Assembly: GCA_030263375.1 (NCBI GenBank)
Contig: SZOV01000058.1
Span: 1-39,767, forward strand
Direction of reading: 5' to 3'
Origin: Deltaproteobacteria bacterium PRO3
GTDB lineage: Bacteria; UBA10199; DSSB01
Length of the DNA stretch: 39,767 nucleotides
This document shows, piece by piece, positions 18,756 to 26,119 of the stretch. Position 1 is the first letter of the stretch. Each line of letters opens with the position of its first letter. The notes below the pieces were generated by a model that saw only the letters and a list, made by a program, of their open reading frames with translations, was not told the origin of the DNA and did no database searches. A program made the translations under genes and the position numbers.

Positions 18756-19004
18756 ATGCAAACGGTTGTGACAGAGCGAGGCCAAATTTCCATTCCAGCT
18801 TCCATCCGGGAAAAGTTCAATTTGCTTCCCGGCACCTCCATTGAATGGCTCGAGAGGGAAGGCATGTTGATCCTTTTCCCTGTTTCCAAAGACCCCATCA
18901 AAGACTTTCGCGACAAGAACAGCAAAGTCTCGGTAGATGACCTATTGAAAGCCAGGGCCCTGGACCGAAAAAAGGAAAGAAGTCCGAGGAAAAACCGACC
19001 ATGA
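18756..19004 (+). CDS. vapB: AbrB/MazE-type antitoxin, VapB
   Basis: This 82-residue protein has the swapped-hairpin AbrB fold at residues 1-47: MQTVVTERGQISIPASIREKF, then LLPGTSIEWLEREGMLILFPV. The basic C-terminal tail (KARALDRKKERSPRKNRP) should wrap the toxin. The frame is open from further upstream, but ATG 18756 is chosen because GGAGG lies eight bases before it, the fold begins at that Met, and the promoter and operator lie in the excluded segment. It overlaps vapC by the four bases ATGA, typical of coupled antitoxin-toxin pairs. The base composition is more AT-rich than that of its neighbours. Confidence 0.9.
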   Translation: MQTVVTERGQISIPASIREKFNLLPGTSIEWLEREGMLILFPVSKDPIKDFRDKNSKVSVDDLLKARALDRKKERSPRKNRP

Positions 19005-19423
19005 AACGTTATTTACTGGATACCTCGGCCCTCTTGACATTGAAGCACGAGGAACTCGGCGCAGATGAAGTGGAATACATCCTAAGGCAGGCAAGCTACG
19101 GAAAAGTGGAAGTCTGGGTATCCTTCATCACGTTTATGGAACTATTTTATATCGTTTGGCAAAAACAAGGACAAGAGGAAGCTTATCGGATCTTCCTTGA
19201 GACAAAAGCGCTGCCGATAAAAAAAATAGATACAAATGAAAGCCTGGGCTTAATCGCCGGAGAACTAAAGGCCAAGTTTTCTATTTCCGTGGCAGATAGC
19301 TGGATCGCCGCCAGCTCCGTGCAAATACAGGCCATATTAGTCCACAAAGATCCAGAATTCGAATCTTTGAAGGACATCCTCGAACTTCAGGCGCTTCCAT
19401 ATAAAAAAATTAAAACCAGTTAA
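19001..19423 (+). CDS. vapC: PIN-domain ribonuclease toxin, VapC
   Basis: This 140-residue protein is a PIN-domain endoribonuclease. The four acidic metal-binding residues are visible: Asp7 in YLLDTSAL, Glu47 in FMELFY, Asp99 in SVADSWIAA and Asp117 in LVHKDPEF. Family members cleave tRNA or rRNA to stop translation until bound by VapB; the target of this one cannot be read from sequence. The length is typical and no residue is missing, so it is probably functional. The gene pair is more AT-rich than the flanks, which suggests horizontal acquisition. Confidence 0.93.
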   Translation: MKRYLLDTSALLTLKHEELGADEVEYILRQASYGKVEVWVSFITFMELFYIVWQKQGQEEAYRIFLETKALPIKKIDTNESLGLIAGELKAKFSISVADSWIAASSVQIQAILVHKDPEFESLKDILELQALPYKKIKTS

Positions 19424-19501
19424 GACGTTTATGGGCGATGGCTTTTTCCCAAGCGTTTTCCAGGTAACTTGCTTCGTCTTCTAACCTTCCATTCGGCCCA
19501 G

Positions 19502-19867
19502 TCAAGGAACCACCACCACCGGATAAGTCTGGATCACCGTCGGGTGATAGACGTAAGGCCTCGGTCCGTCCAGGTCGATGCTGATGCCTTGCCCCAGACG
19601 AATGGTCGAAGGCAGATTGATGCTGAAGCGCCAACCGCCGCGGTAAGGATAGTAGTAACCGCCGCGCGCCGGGCTGAAATAGACCTGCTGGGCGGGATAA
19701 TAGATGTATTTGTAGACGACCTTTTTCTTGTGTTTTTTGTGATAGCCATGGGCGGGGGCCCAGGGCGGAGGATCGGCTTGAAGCGGCTGCGGCAGGCTGG
19801 CGGTGAATCCCAGGGCGATCGCGGCGGTAAACAAGGATAATACGATTTTGCGAAGCGGCTTTTTCAT
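19502..19867 (-). CDS. Small secreted Tyr/Pro-rich protein
   Basis: This 121-residue protein has a signal peptide (MKKPLRKIVLSLFTAAIALGFTASL, cleavage near QA-DP). The mature part begins with Pro/His/Lys-rich sequence (PPPWAPAHGYHKKHKKK), then Tyr-rich segments (YKYIYYPAQQVYFSP, GGYYYPYRG). It ends with predicted strands (GWRFSINLPSTIRLG, GISIDLDGPRPYVYHP). Its composition resembles small envelope proteins of unknown role; I recognise no family. ATG 19867 is chosen because GGAGG lies five bases before it; a TTG four codons earlier lies within that ribosome site. A 6-bp hairpin (AGGCCC/GGGCCT, 19879-19895) sits immediately upstream of the ribosome site and may affect translation. Confidence 0.78.
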   Translation of the reverse strand: MKKPLRKIVLSLFTAAIALGFTASLPQPLQADPPPWAPAHGYHKKHKKKVVYKYIYYPAQQVYFSPARGGYYYPYRGGWRFSINLPSTIRLGQGISIDLDGPRPYVYHPTVIQTYPVVVVP

Positions 19868-20024
19868 AAGAACCTCCAAGGCCCTAGGTGGGCCTCTTCA
19901 TTTTAAGACGCCGTCGTTCTTCAAGGGGTTACATCTAATTTTATTAATAATTTCAGCTAATTATAGACAGACCAGCCATCGCAGGCCTGAGGCCACAAGG
20001 AGGTTTGGGCCGCCAGCAGCAGGT

Positions 20025-20621
20025 TCAGTCACCGAGGAATCCCGCCAGGACCCCCTTCATTTTCTCCAGGGCCCGGCGGCGGTGGGAGATGCGGTTCTTC
20101 TCTTCCGCGCTCAGCTCGGCCAAGGTTTGCGCGAAGCCGGTGGGAAGAAATACCGGATCGTAGCCGAAGCCTCCGGCCCCTCGCGGGGCATCCGCGAGGC
20201 TGCCTCGCAATTCTCCTTCCGCGGAAAATTCCCGCCCATCCGGATGCCGCAATACCAAGACGCAGCGAAAACAGGCCCCGCGGCGGGAAGCCTCCACCGC
20301 CGCCGTCTCGCGCAGGAGCTTTTGCAGGTTCTCCGCGTCGCCCGCTCCCTCCCCCGCGTAACGCGCCGAATGGACGCCCGGACGACCGCCCAGCGCGTCG
20401 ACCTCGAGGCCGCTGTCGTCGGCCAGGGCCCAGTCGCCGCAGTGCTCGGCCACGGCGCGGGCCTTCTTGCGCGCGTTTTCCAGATAGGTCGCCCCGTCCT
20501 CGACGACTTCCGGACATTTTGGAAAATCCCGCAGCGAGAGGACTTCCAGGCCCGGCGCCTCGAGGATGGCCTGGATCTCGCGCCACTTGCCGGCGTTGCG
20601 GGTCGCGACGACGAGCTTCAT
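20025..20621 (-). CDS. rdgB: XTP/dITP diphosphatase (non-canonical purine NTP pyrophosphatase)
   Basis: This 198-residue enzyme of the Ham1/RdgB family hydrolyses XTP, ITP and dITP to monophosphates plus pyrophosphate, keeping deaminated purines out of nucleic acids. Family motifs present: LVVATRNAGKWREI at the N-terminus, TYLENARKKA, ADDSGLEVDALGGRPGVHSARY, GGFGYDPVFLP and SHRRRALEKM. ATG 20621 is chosen because the conserved N-terminus begins there. It overlaps the rph stop codon by ATGA, so it is translationally coupled. It is the last gene of the dnaB-side operon. The rph-rdgB pairing is widespread in bacteria. Confidence 0.96.
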   Translation of the reverse strand: MKLVVATRNAGKWREIQAILEAPGLEVLSLRDFPKCPEVVEDGATYLENARKKARAVAEHCGDWALADDSGLEVDALGGRPGVHSARYAGEGAGDAENLQKLLRETAAVEASRRGACFRCVLVLRHPDGREFSAEGELRGSLADAPRGAGGFGYDPVFLPTGFAQTLAELSAEEKNRISHRRRALEKMKGVLAGFLGD

Positions 20622-21349
20622 CGGCCCCTCCCGGCCTTCGGAAGGATCTTCGCCAGGGCTTGGCGCTGGATGCGGGTGATCTTTTCGATGCCTTGGGCCG
20701 CGGCCCGGATCATCCGTTGGGATTGGGCGAGGCTGAAGGGCTCGTGCTCGGCCGTGCCCTGCAACTCGACGAAGCGGCCGTCGCCGGTCATGACGACGTT
20801 CATGTCGACGTCGGCGGCGGAGTCCTGTTCGTAGCAGAGATCGACGCACAGCTTTCCGCCGACGTAACCCACGCTCAAGGCCGCGACGGTGTCGGTGAGC
20901 GGCCACGCCGCGATCCTCTTCTCGCGCTGCAGGCGCCGGCAGGCCAGAGCCAGGGCGATCATGGCGCCGTTGACGCTGGCGCAGCGCGTCCCGCCGTCGG
21001 CCTGCAGGACCTCGCAGTCCAGAGTGACGGTGCGCGGGCCGAGCTTTTTAAAATCCACCACCGCGCGCAGCGCGCGGCCGATCAGGCGGCTGATCTCCTG
21101 CGTGCGCCCCGAGACCCTGCCCTTCACCGACTCGCGCGCAGAACGGGTGTGCGTCGCGCGCGGCAGCATCGCGTATTCGGCGGTGACCCAGCCCTCGCCC
21201 AAGTTCCGCCACTTGGGAACCTCCTCCTCGACGGAGGCCAGGCAGAGCACCTGGGTATTGCCCATCTCGATGAGACAGGAGCCCTCCGCGTAGCGGTTGA
21301 CCTGGGTCTTGAACTTGAGGGGCCTTAGGGCGAGGGCGCTTCGAGACAT
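20618..21349 (-). CDS. rph: Ribonuclease PH
   Basis: This 243-residue phosphorolytic 3'-5' exoribonuclease trims tRNA 3' ends. Recognisable blocks: SCLIEMGNTQVLCLASVEE, GWVTAEYAMLPRATHTR, the phosphate-binding Arg in GRTQEISRLIGRALRAVVD, the second in GGTRCASVNGA, and DLCYEQDSAADVDMNVVMTGDG in outline. The N-terminus is slightly shorter than usual and lacks the DGR triplet before LRP. The start lies 25 bases inside the end of the glycosyltransferase gene, with AAGGA as ribosome site within that gene. It overlaps rdgB downstream. Confidence 0.96.
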   Translation of the reverse strand: MSRSALALRPLKFKTQVNRYAEGSCLIEMGNTQVLCLASVEEEVPKWRNLGEGWVTAEYAMLPRATHTRSARESVKGRVSGRTQEISRLIGRALRAVVDFKKLGPRTVTLDCEVLQADGGTRCASVNGAMIALALACRRLQREKRIAAWPLTDTVAALSVGYVGGKLCVDLCYEQDSAADVDMNVVMTGDGRFVELQGTAEHEPFSLAQSQRMIRAAAQGIEKITRIQRQALAKILPKAGRGR

Positions 21350-22164
21350 CGGAGTTTTTCCTTGTAGGGATCGGGTTGCTCGGGCCGGCGCTTGGCGAAG
21401 CCCGAGGATAGGATCTTTAACTTATGCGTCAGCTCGGCCGTGGCCGCGCGGCGCTGGGATTCGGAGAGGGCTTCGGAGGCGAACAACTTCTCCAAGGCCC
21501 GCACGCGGAAGCGGTCCATGCCCCAGTGGGCACGCGAGAGCTGGTCGGGGTGGCCGCCCTGCTTGACAACGAGGCGGTCAGGGAGCGTGCGGACGGGCGT
21601 CCGCAGCGCGGCGCGGAGCCAAAGTTCGTAGTCCTCGCAGACGGGAAATTCGGCGTCGAAGCCGCCGAGCCCGAGGAGAAACTCCCGGTCGATCATGACG
21701 GCCGAGGGCGAGATCAGGCAGAGCTTGAGGCAGGCCTCGAAGATCCAGCCCGAGGGCTTGGCGTGCTTCTTCATCGGATTGACGCGCACGCCGTGGCGGA
21801 TCCATATTTCCTCGGTCTGGCAGATCTTATACTCGGGATGCGACTCCAAGAAACGGACTTGGACCTCGAGCTTGCCCGGCAGCCAAGCGTCGTCGGAGTC
21901 GAGGAAAGCGACGTACTTGCCGGAGGCGAGCGCCAGACCTCGGTTGCGCGCGGCGGCGGGGCCTTGATTCTCCTTCCGGATCGCCCGCAGGCGCGGCTCG
22001 GCGAGCGCGCCCAGCCATGCCCAGGTCCCGTCCGTCGAGCCGTCGTCGACGACGATCACCTCGCGGGGCGATGGTTCTTGGGAAAGAACGGAACCCAAGG
22101 CCTTGCGCAGGAATTCCAGGCGATTATGGGTAGGAATGATGACGCTGACGTCGCAGATGGCCAT
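21325..22164 (-). CDS. Family 2 glycosyltransferase
   Basis: This 279-residue protein has a GT-A fold of family GT2: VSVIIPTHNRLEFLRKAL at the N-terminus, VVDDGSTDGTW for nucleotide-sugar binding, the metal-binding LDSDDAW, and a probable catalytic acidic pair in CEDYELWLR. It has no membrane segment. It probably transfers a sugar to a lipid-linked or surface polysaccharide intermediate; donor and acceptor are unknown. It starts two bases after the dnaB stop codon and overlaps rph, so it is fully embedded in the operon. No other polysaccharide gene is nearby, which is unusual for this family. Confidence 0.9.
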   Translation of the reverse strand: MAICDVSVIIPTHNRLEFLRKALGSVLSQEPSPREVIVVDDGSTDGTWAWLGALAEPRLRAIRKENQGPAAARNRGLALASGKYVAFLDSDDAWLPGKLEVQVRFLESHPEYKICQTEEIWIRHGVRVNPMKKHAKPSGWIFEACLKLCLISPSAVMIDREFLLGLGGFDAEFPVCEDYELWLRAALRTPVRTLPDRLVVKQGGHPDQLSRAHWGMDRFRVRALEKLFASEALSESQRRAATAELTHKLKILSSGFAKRRPEQPDPYKEKLRCLEAPSP

Positions 22165-22166
22165 GA

Positions 22167-23564
22167 CTAAAAGGCCGGTGGCGGCCCCATGTCGGGGACC
22201 ATGTCGCCGTAGGTTTCGACCAGCTCCTCGAAGCGGGTGAACTCGTGGAAGAACTTGAGCTTGACGGTGCCGATCGGGCCGTTACGCTGCTTGCCGATGA
22301 TGATCTCGGCGACGCCCTTCTCGGGCGTGTCCTTGTTATAGACCTCGTCGCGATAGATGAAGGCGATCACGTCCGCATCCTGCTCGATCGCGCCCGATTC
22401 GCGAAGATCGCTCAACTGCGGCCGCCGGTCCGTGCGCGACTCGACGCTGCGGTTCAGCTGGCTGAGCGCGATCACCGGGACATGCAGCTCCTTGGCGAGG
22501 GCCTTGAGCGAGCGGCTGATGTCGCTGATCTCGCGCTCGCGGCTCTCGGTGACGTCGCTACGCATCAGCTGGAGGTAGTCGACGACGATCAGTCCCAGCT
22601 CGCGCTCTTTCTTCAGGCGCCGGCACTTGGCCCGCATCTCGAGGACGGAGAGCGCCGGGGTATCGTCGATATAAAGCGGCGCCTGCGACAGGTCGCCGGC
22701 CGCCTTGATCAGGCGCGTCCAGTCGCCCTGCTTGAGGAAGCCGCCGCGCAGCTTGGAAGAGTCGACCCGCGCCTCGGAGCAGAGCATACGCTGCACCAAC
22801 TGCTCTTTGGACATTTCGAGGGAAAAAACCGCCACCGCCTGTTTGGTCTCCAGCGCCGCGTTGGTCGCCAGGTTGAGCGCGAAGGCCGTCTTGCCCATCG
22901 AGGGCCGGCCGGCGACGATGATCAGGTCGGAGCGCTGCAGGCCCGCGGTGATCCGGTTCAGCTCTTTGTAGCCCGTCGGCACCCCCGTCACCGCCGAGCG
23001 GTTTTCATATAGGTGCTCGATCGTCTTGATGCTCTCCTTCACCACGTCGCGGACGTGGGCGAAGGCCTGTTGGATGCTGCGCTCGCTGATCTCGAAGATG
23101 GTCTTCTCGGCGAAGTCCATCAGCCCGCCCACGTCGCCGTCGCCCGCGTAGCCCTGCGTGACGATTTCGGTGGCGGCCTTGATCAGGCCGCGGGTGATAG
23201 CCTTCTCCCGGATGATCTTCGCGTAATAGACGACGGAGGCCGAAGTGGCCACCGAGGCCGCGAGCTGCGCCAAGTAGGGCGCGCCGCCGCTGGCCTCCAG
23301 CTCGCCTTGGCGGGTGAGCTCGTTGGCGAGCGTGATGACATCGGGGGGCTCGTTGTTCTCGAAAAGCCGGAGCGCAGCGCGAAAAATTTTTTGATGGGCG
23401 GGCTTGTAGAAGTCTTCTGGCCGCAGCTGGTCCGCAACCTTGTGGAGGGCCTCGGGGTCGATGAGCAGGGCGCCCAGCAGCGAGGCCTCGGCCTCGAGGG
23501 CCTGGGGCGGAAGGCGGCGCCCCTCTTCGGTGAAATCCGAAATTTTGCTGAGGCGCTCGGCCAT
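22167..23564 (-). CDS. dnaB: Replicative DNA helicase DnaB
   Basis: This 465-residue hexameric helicase unwinds DNA at the replication fork. The N-terminal domain (LPPQALEAEASLLGALLIDPEAL in outline) is followed by the RecA-like motor with Walker A GRPSMGKTAFA, Walker B LIVVDYLQLM, and the motif ALSQLNRSVESR. DLRESGAIEQDADV and the KQRNGPIG arginine-finger region are also present. No intein interrupts the motor. ATG 23564 is chosen over an upstream in-frame start because GAGGGTG precedes it and the family N-terminus begins shortly after. It lies 73 bases downstream of rplI, as in many bacteria. Confidence 0.97.
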   Translation of the reverse strand: MAERLSKISDFTEEGRRLPPQALEAEASLLGALLIDPEALHKVADQLRPEDFYKPAHQKIFRAALRLFENNEPPDVITLANELTRQGELEASGGAPYLAQLAASVATSASVVYYAKIIREKAITRGLIKAATEIVTQGYAGDGDVGGLMDFAEKTIFEISERSIQQAFAHVRDVVKESIKTIEHLYENRSAVTGVPTGYKELNRITAGLQRSDLIIVAGRPSMGKTAFALNLATNAALETKQAVAVFSLEMSKEQLVQRMLCSEARVDSSKLRGGFLKQGDWTRLIKAAGDLSQAPLYIDDTPALSVLEMRAKCRRLKKERELGLIVVDYLQLMRSDVTESREREISDISRSLKALAKELHVPVIALSQLNRSVESRTDRRPQLSDLRESGAIEQDADVIAFIYRDEVYNKDTPEKGVAEIIIGKQRNGPIGTVKLKFFHEFTRFEELVETYGDMVPDMGPPPAF

Positions 23565-23637
23565 GGGGTCACCCTCGAATCGCAGGCCTACCGAAGCCAC
23601 CACGAAAAAAATCCGGCGTCAAGGCGCCGGGCCGAAA

Positions 23638-24090
23638 TTATTTCTTTTCCTGGCGGACGACCCAGAGTTTGAAGGCGGCGCGGATCTCGGGGTGCAATTT
23701 CACCCCGACCTCGTAGGTGCCGATCGTCTTGATCGGGGCCGCAAGCTCGATCAGGTGCTTGTCGATCTGGACGCCCTTTTCGCGCAGAGCGGCGGAGATC
23801 TCGACCTTGGTCACCGATCCGAAGAGCCGGTCGTTGCTGCCGACCTCCCGGGCGATGGTCAGCTCGAGGCTGGCCAGCTTGGCCGCGGCCTCGTCGGCCT
23901 TTTGGCGATCCTTGGCGCGTTGCGCCTCGATCTGCTTCTTTTGGGCCTCGACGGCCTTGAGGTTTTTGGCGTCGGCCAGGACGGCCATCTTGCGGGGCAA
24001 GAGGTAATTGCGGCCGTAGCCGTCGCGGACCTTCACCACCTCGCCGGCCTTGCCCAAGGTCGGGATGTCTTCACGGAGGATGACTTGCAT
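23638..24090 (-). CDS. rplI: 50S ribosomal protein L9
   Basis: This 150-residue ribosomal protein binds 23S rRNA at the base of the L1 stalk. The N-terminal domain has MQVILREDIPTLGKAG and VVKVRDGYGRNYLLPRKMA, followed by a long connecting helix rich in Ala, Lys and Gln, and a C-terminal domain (LFGSVTKVEISAAL, HPEIRAAFKLWVV). ATG 24090 is chosen because AAGGAG lies six bases upstream. The frame is open further upstream, but that part lies within an inverted repeat. The upstream inverted repeat may regulate it separately from the genes before it. Confidence 0.97.
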   Translation of the reverse strand: MQVILREDIPTLGKAGEVVKVRDGYGRNYLLPRKMAVLADAKNLKAVEAQKKQIEAQRAKDRQKADEAAAKLASLELTIAREVGSNDRLFGSVTKVEISAALREKGVQIDKHLIELAAPIKTIGTYEVGVKLHPEIRAAFKLWVVRQEKK

Positions 24091-24111
24091 AACGCGCTCC
24101 TTATCAATCAT

Positions 24112-24199
24112 TTCGAAATCTTCTATGCATTTTTTCATGGGTGGCCGGGCGGGGGTGCAGACCGGACAGGCCCATGAAAAATGTATAGAAGATTTCGAA
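24112..24199 (-). repeat. Long inverted repeat in the DUF2232-rplI gap
   Basis: The arms 24112-24141 and 24171-24199 are reverse complements over about 29-30 bases, with one A/C mismatch and one extra base in an A-run. They are separated by 29 bases of GC-rich spacer. In the message this folds into a long hairpin starting about 20 bases after the DUF2232 stop and ending about 20 bases before the rplI start. There is no terminator-type T-run after it. No second copy was seen in the window. Confidence 0.85.
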
Positions 24200-24220
24200 C
24201 TCCTTAATATTTGTCGAAAA

Positions 24221-25288
24221 CTAAGCGGACTTCGGGACCAGCTTGCGGAAATCGAACCACGAGTCGAAAAATCCGAAGGCCACCAGCAAAAAGCTCAAAG
24301 GTTGAAAGAACAACAGCAACACCGCATACAGAACCAGGCGGATCATCGGCGAAAGCGACCAACGGTTCAGGTAGAAGGCCACGATCGCCAGGCCCTGAAA
24401 GAAATAGATCAGGGCAAAAACGATGAACACGTTGAGCGCCGCCACCTTCAACCAGTCCAGCTTGAGCACGTAGGCGTCGAAGATCCAGAGGAAGGCGAAG
24501 GCGATCACCACCCAAACGCCCAGGAAGGGCAATCGCCAGTTCTTCAGCTCGCCCAGGAAGGGAAAAACGCCGCCCCAGGCCGCGAACAGCCTCCGCGCCA
24601 CGACGATGTTCAGCCACAGCACGAAAAGCAACAGATTGAAAACCATCGCCGGCAACAGGCGCACCGCGTAGTAGGCGATGCCCTCCGCATGGTCCTTCAA
24701 CATGGCCCACTGGACCTGCATTTCCTCGTCGGCCGGAGTCGCCTTCGTGATTTCTTGGAGCATCTTCACGAAGTAACCTTCCAAGCCCCGGACAAAATCG
24801 CCCCAGGTACCCCAAGTGTAGAGGGCCAGCCACAGGGCCAGGAAGAGGAAGACGATCGCCGCCGTCTGCCCCACCAGCCGCGTCATCGAATAGGGCTGGG
24901 CCTCGAACTCGCCGAGCAGCACGCCGATCAGGGCGAAAAACAGGTAGTATGCGATGCCAAAGACCGCCGGGTTCCAGGATTCGACCGTGGGGCCTAGGCC
25001 CAGGCCGGGAACCCAAAAAAACAGCTTCAAGGCCCCCTCGGCGCCGAGCCGATCGGTCGCGAAGGGCAAGAGCGCCCCGTAAATCGCCGCCAGGATCGCC
25101 ATCGGCAGGAGGATCCCAGCCATGGCCTTGATCCCCCGCGCCCGCCGGTAGGCGTAGAGCAAGGGCAAGGGGGTCAACCAAACCAGGAGGCCGCTCAAGT
25201 ACATCAGCAGGGACATCAGCCCCAACCCCAAGGCGCCGAACAGGCTCAGCGGCCGCGATCCTCCGGTGCTAGGCAATGGGACCTCCAT
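24221..25288 (-). CDS. DUF2232 multi-pass membrane protein
   Basis: This 355-residue integral membrane protein has roughly eight hydrophobic helices, for example around LMSLLMYLSGLLVWLTPLPLLYAY, AAIVFLFLALWLALY and VFNLLLFVLWLNIVVARR. Its position between rpsR and rplI matches the DUF2232 family, which is commonly found in this ribosomal-protein neighbourhood and whose function is not established. An YybS-like or transporter-component role has been suggested for relatives. The start has GAGG five bases upstream, and the gene begins 15 bases after rpsR. A long inverted repeat follows the stop codon. Confidence 0.82.
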   Translation of the reverse strand: MEVPLPSTGGSRPLSLFGALGLGLMSLLMYLSGLLVWLTPLPLLYAYRRARGIKAMAGILLPMAILAAIYGALLPFATDRLGAEGALKLFFWVPGLGLGPTVESWNPAVFGIAYYLFFALIGVLLGEFEAQPYSMTRLVGQTAAIVFLFLALWLALYTWGTWGDFVRGLEGYFVKMLQEITKATPADEEMQVQWAMLKDHAEGIAYYAVRLLPAMVFNLLLFVLWLNIVVARRLFAAWGGVFPFLGELKNWRLPFLGVWVVIAFAFLWIFDAYVLKLDWLKVAALNVFIVFALIYFFQGLAIVAFYLNRWSLSPMIRLVLYAVLLLFFQPLSFLLVAFGFFDSWFDFRKLVPKSA

Positions 25289-25303
25289 GACGCCTCGCCG
25301 CGG

Positions 25304-25558
25304 CTAGGCGTGGGTCGCCGTGAAGGGGATCAGCGCCAGGGTGCGGGCCCGCTTCACGGCGGTGGTCAAGGCGCGCTGGTGCAGCGCGCAGTTACCGGTG
25401 ATGCGCCGAGGAATGATCTTTCCGCGCTCGGTGATGAAGAGACCGAGCAGCTTGGGGCTTTTGTAGTCCAGCTTGAAATCCTTGTCGGCGCAGAAACGGC
25501 ACACCTTACGGCGGCTGAAGCTGCGTTTGCGGGTCTTGGGTCGTTGCGCATAGGCCAT
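25304..25558 (-). CDS. rpsR: 30S ribosomal protein S18, zinc-binding type
   Basis: This 84-residue protein binds the platform of the 30S subunit together with S6. Typical blocks: [34 protein letters not shown] and [14 protein letters not shown]. The Cys-x2-Cys pair plus the later NCALH supplies four possible zinc ligands, so this is the Cys-containing form. It lies 18 bases after rpsF and 15 before the DUF2232 gene. Confidence 0.97.
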   Translation of the reverse strand: MAYAQRPKTRKRSFSRRKVCRFCADKDFKLDYKSPKLLGLFITERGKIIPRRITGNCALHQRALTTAVKRARTLALIPFTATHA

Positions 25559-25576
25559 AAATGCTTCTCCCTTGGG

Positions 25577-26059
25577 CTATTCTTCAACGCCTTCAATGGC
25601 GGGTTCGTCGGCGGGGCTCGCATCGCGCCCATGGCCGTGGCCGCCCTCGTGATGCCGGCGATCGCCGTAGCGATCGCGGGGCGGACGGTCGTAGACAGGC
25701 TCTTCGTGAAAGACCTCTTCCGGCGGGAGCGGGGCCTCGCCGGCGCGGGCCAGACGTTCGGCCTGGTCGACCTTTTCGTCAACCTTGACGGTGAGGAATT
25801 TGAGCACCCGGTCGTCGTACTTCAGGATGCGCTCGAGTTCGGCGACCGAGGCCCCCTGATCGAGGTATTGCAGGTACAGGTATTGGGCCTGGGTGAACTT
25901 CTCGACCCGATAGGCCAGGCGGCGCTTGCCCCAGTCGACGTGGTGCAGGATGTGACCGCCGCCTTTGGTAATGATATCCTTGAGTTTTTCTTGGATGGTC
26001 TTGACTTGGTCGCCGGGCAGGTCCGGCTTGAGGACGTAGATCGTCTCGTACTCGCGCAT
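25577..26059 (-). CDS. rpsF: 30S ribosomal protein S6 with extended acidic/His-rich tail
   Basis: This 160-residue protein has the S6 ferredoxin-like fold in residues 1-95: MREYETIYVLKPDL, GGHILHHVDWGKRRLAY, QYLYLQYLDQ and ELERILKYDDRVLKFLTVKV. The tail of about 65 residues is longer than usual and rich in Pro, Glu, Arg, Asp, Gly and His (RYGDRRHHEGGHGHGRD). AAGGAGG lies upstream of the ATG. It is the first of the rpsF-rpsR-DUF2232-rplI group and follows pth by 60 bases. S6-S18 often repress their own message; no clear leader motif was recognised here. Confidence 0.96.
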   Translation of the reverse strand: MREYETIYVLKPDLPGDQVKTIQEKLKDIITKGGGHILHHVDWGKRRLAYRVEKFTQAQYLYLQYLDQGASVAELERILKYDDRVLKFLTVKVDEKVDQAERLARAGEAPLPPEEVFHEEPVYDRPPRDRYGDRRHHEGGHGHGRDASPADEPAIEGVEE

Positions 26060-26119
26060 GTTTCCTCCTTATGGTCCTTAGGTCAGGGCCCCCTTAAAGG
26101 GAGCAAGCAGGATGCATAT

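Noticed and set aside
20622-20906. N-terminal extension of rdgB into rph
   Set aside because: The extension is Arg-rich shadow sequence of rph; the Ham1 fold starts at 20621.
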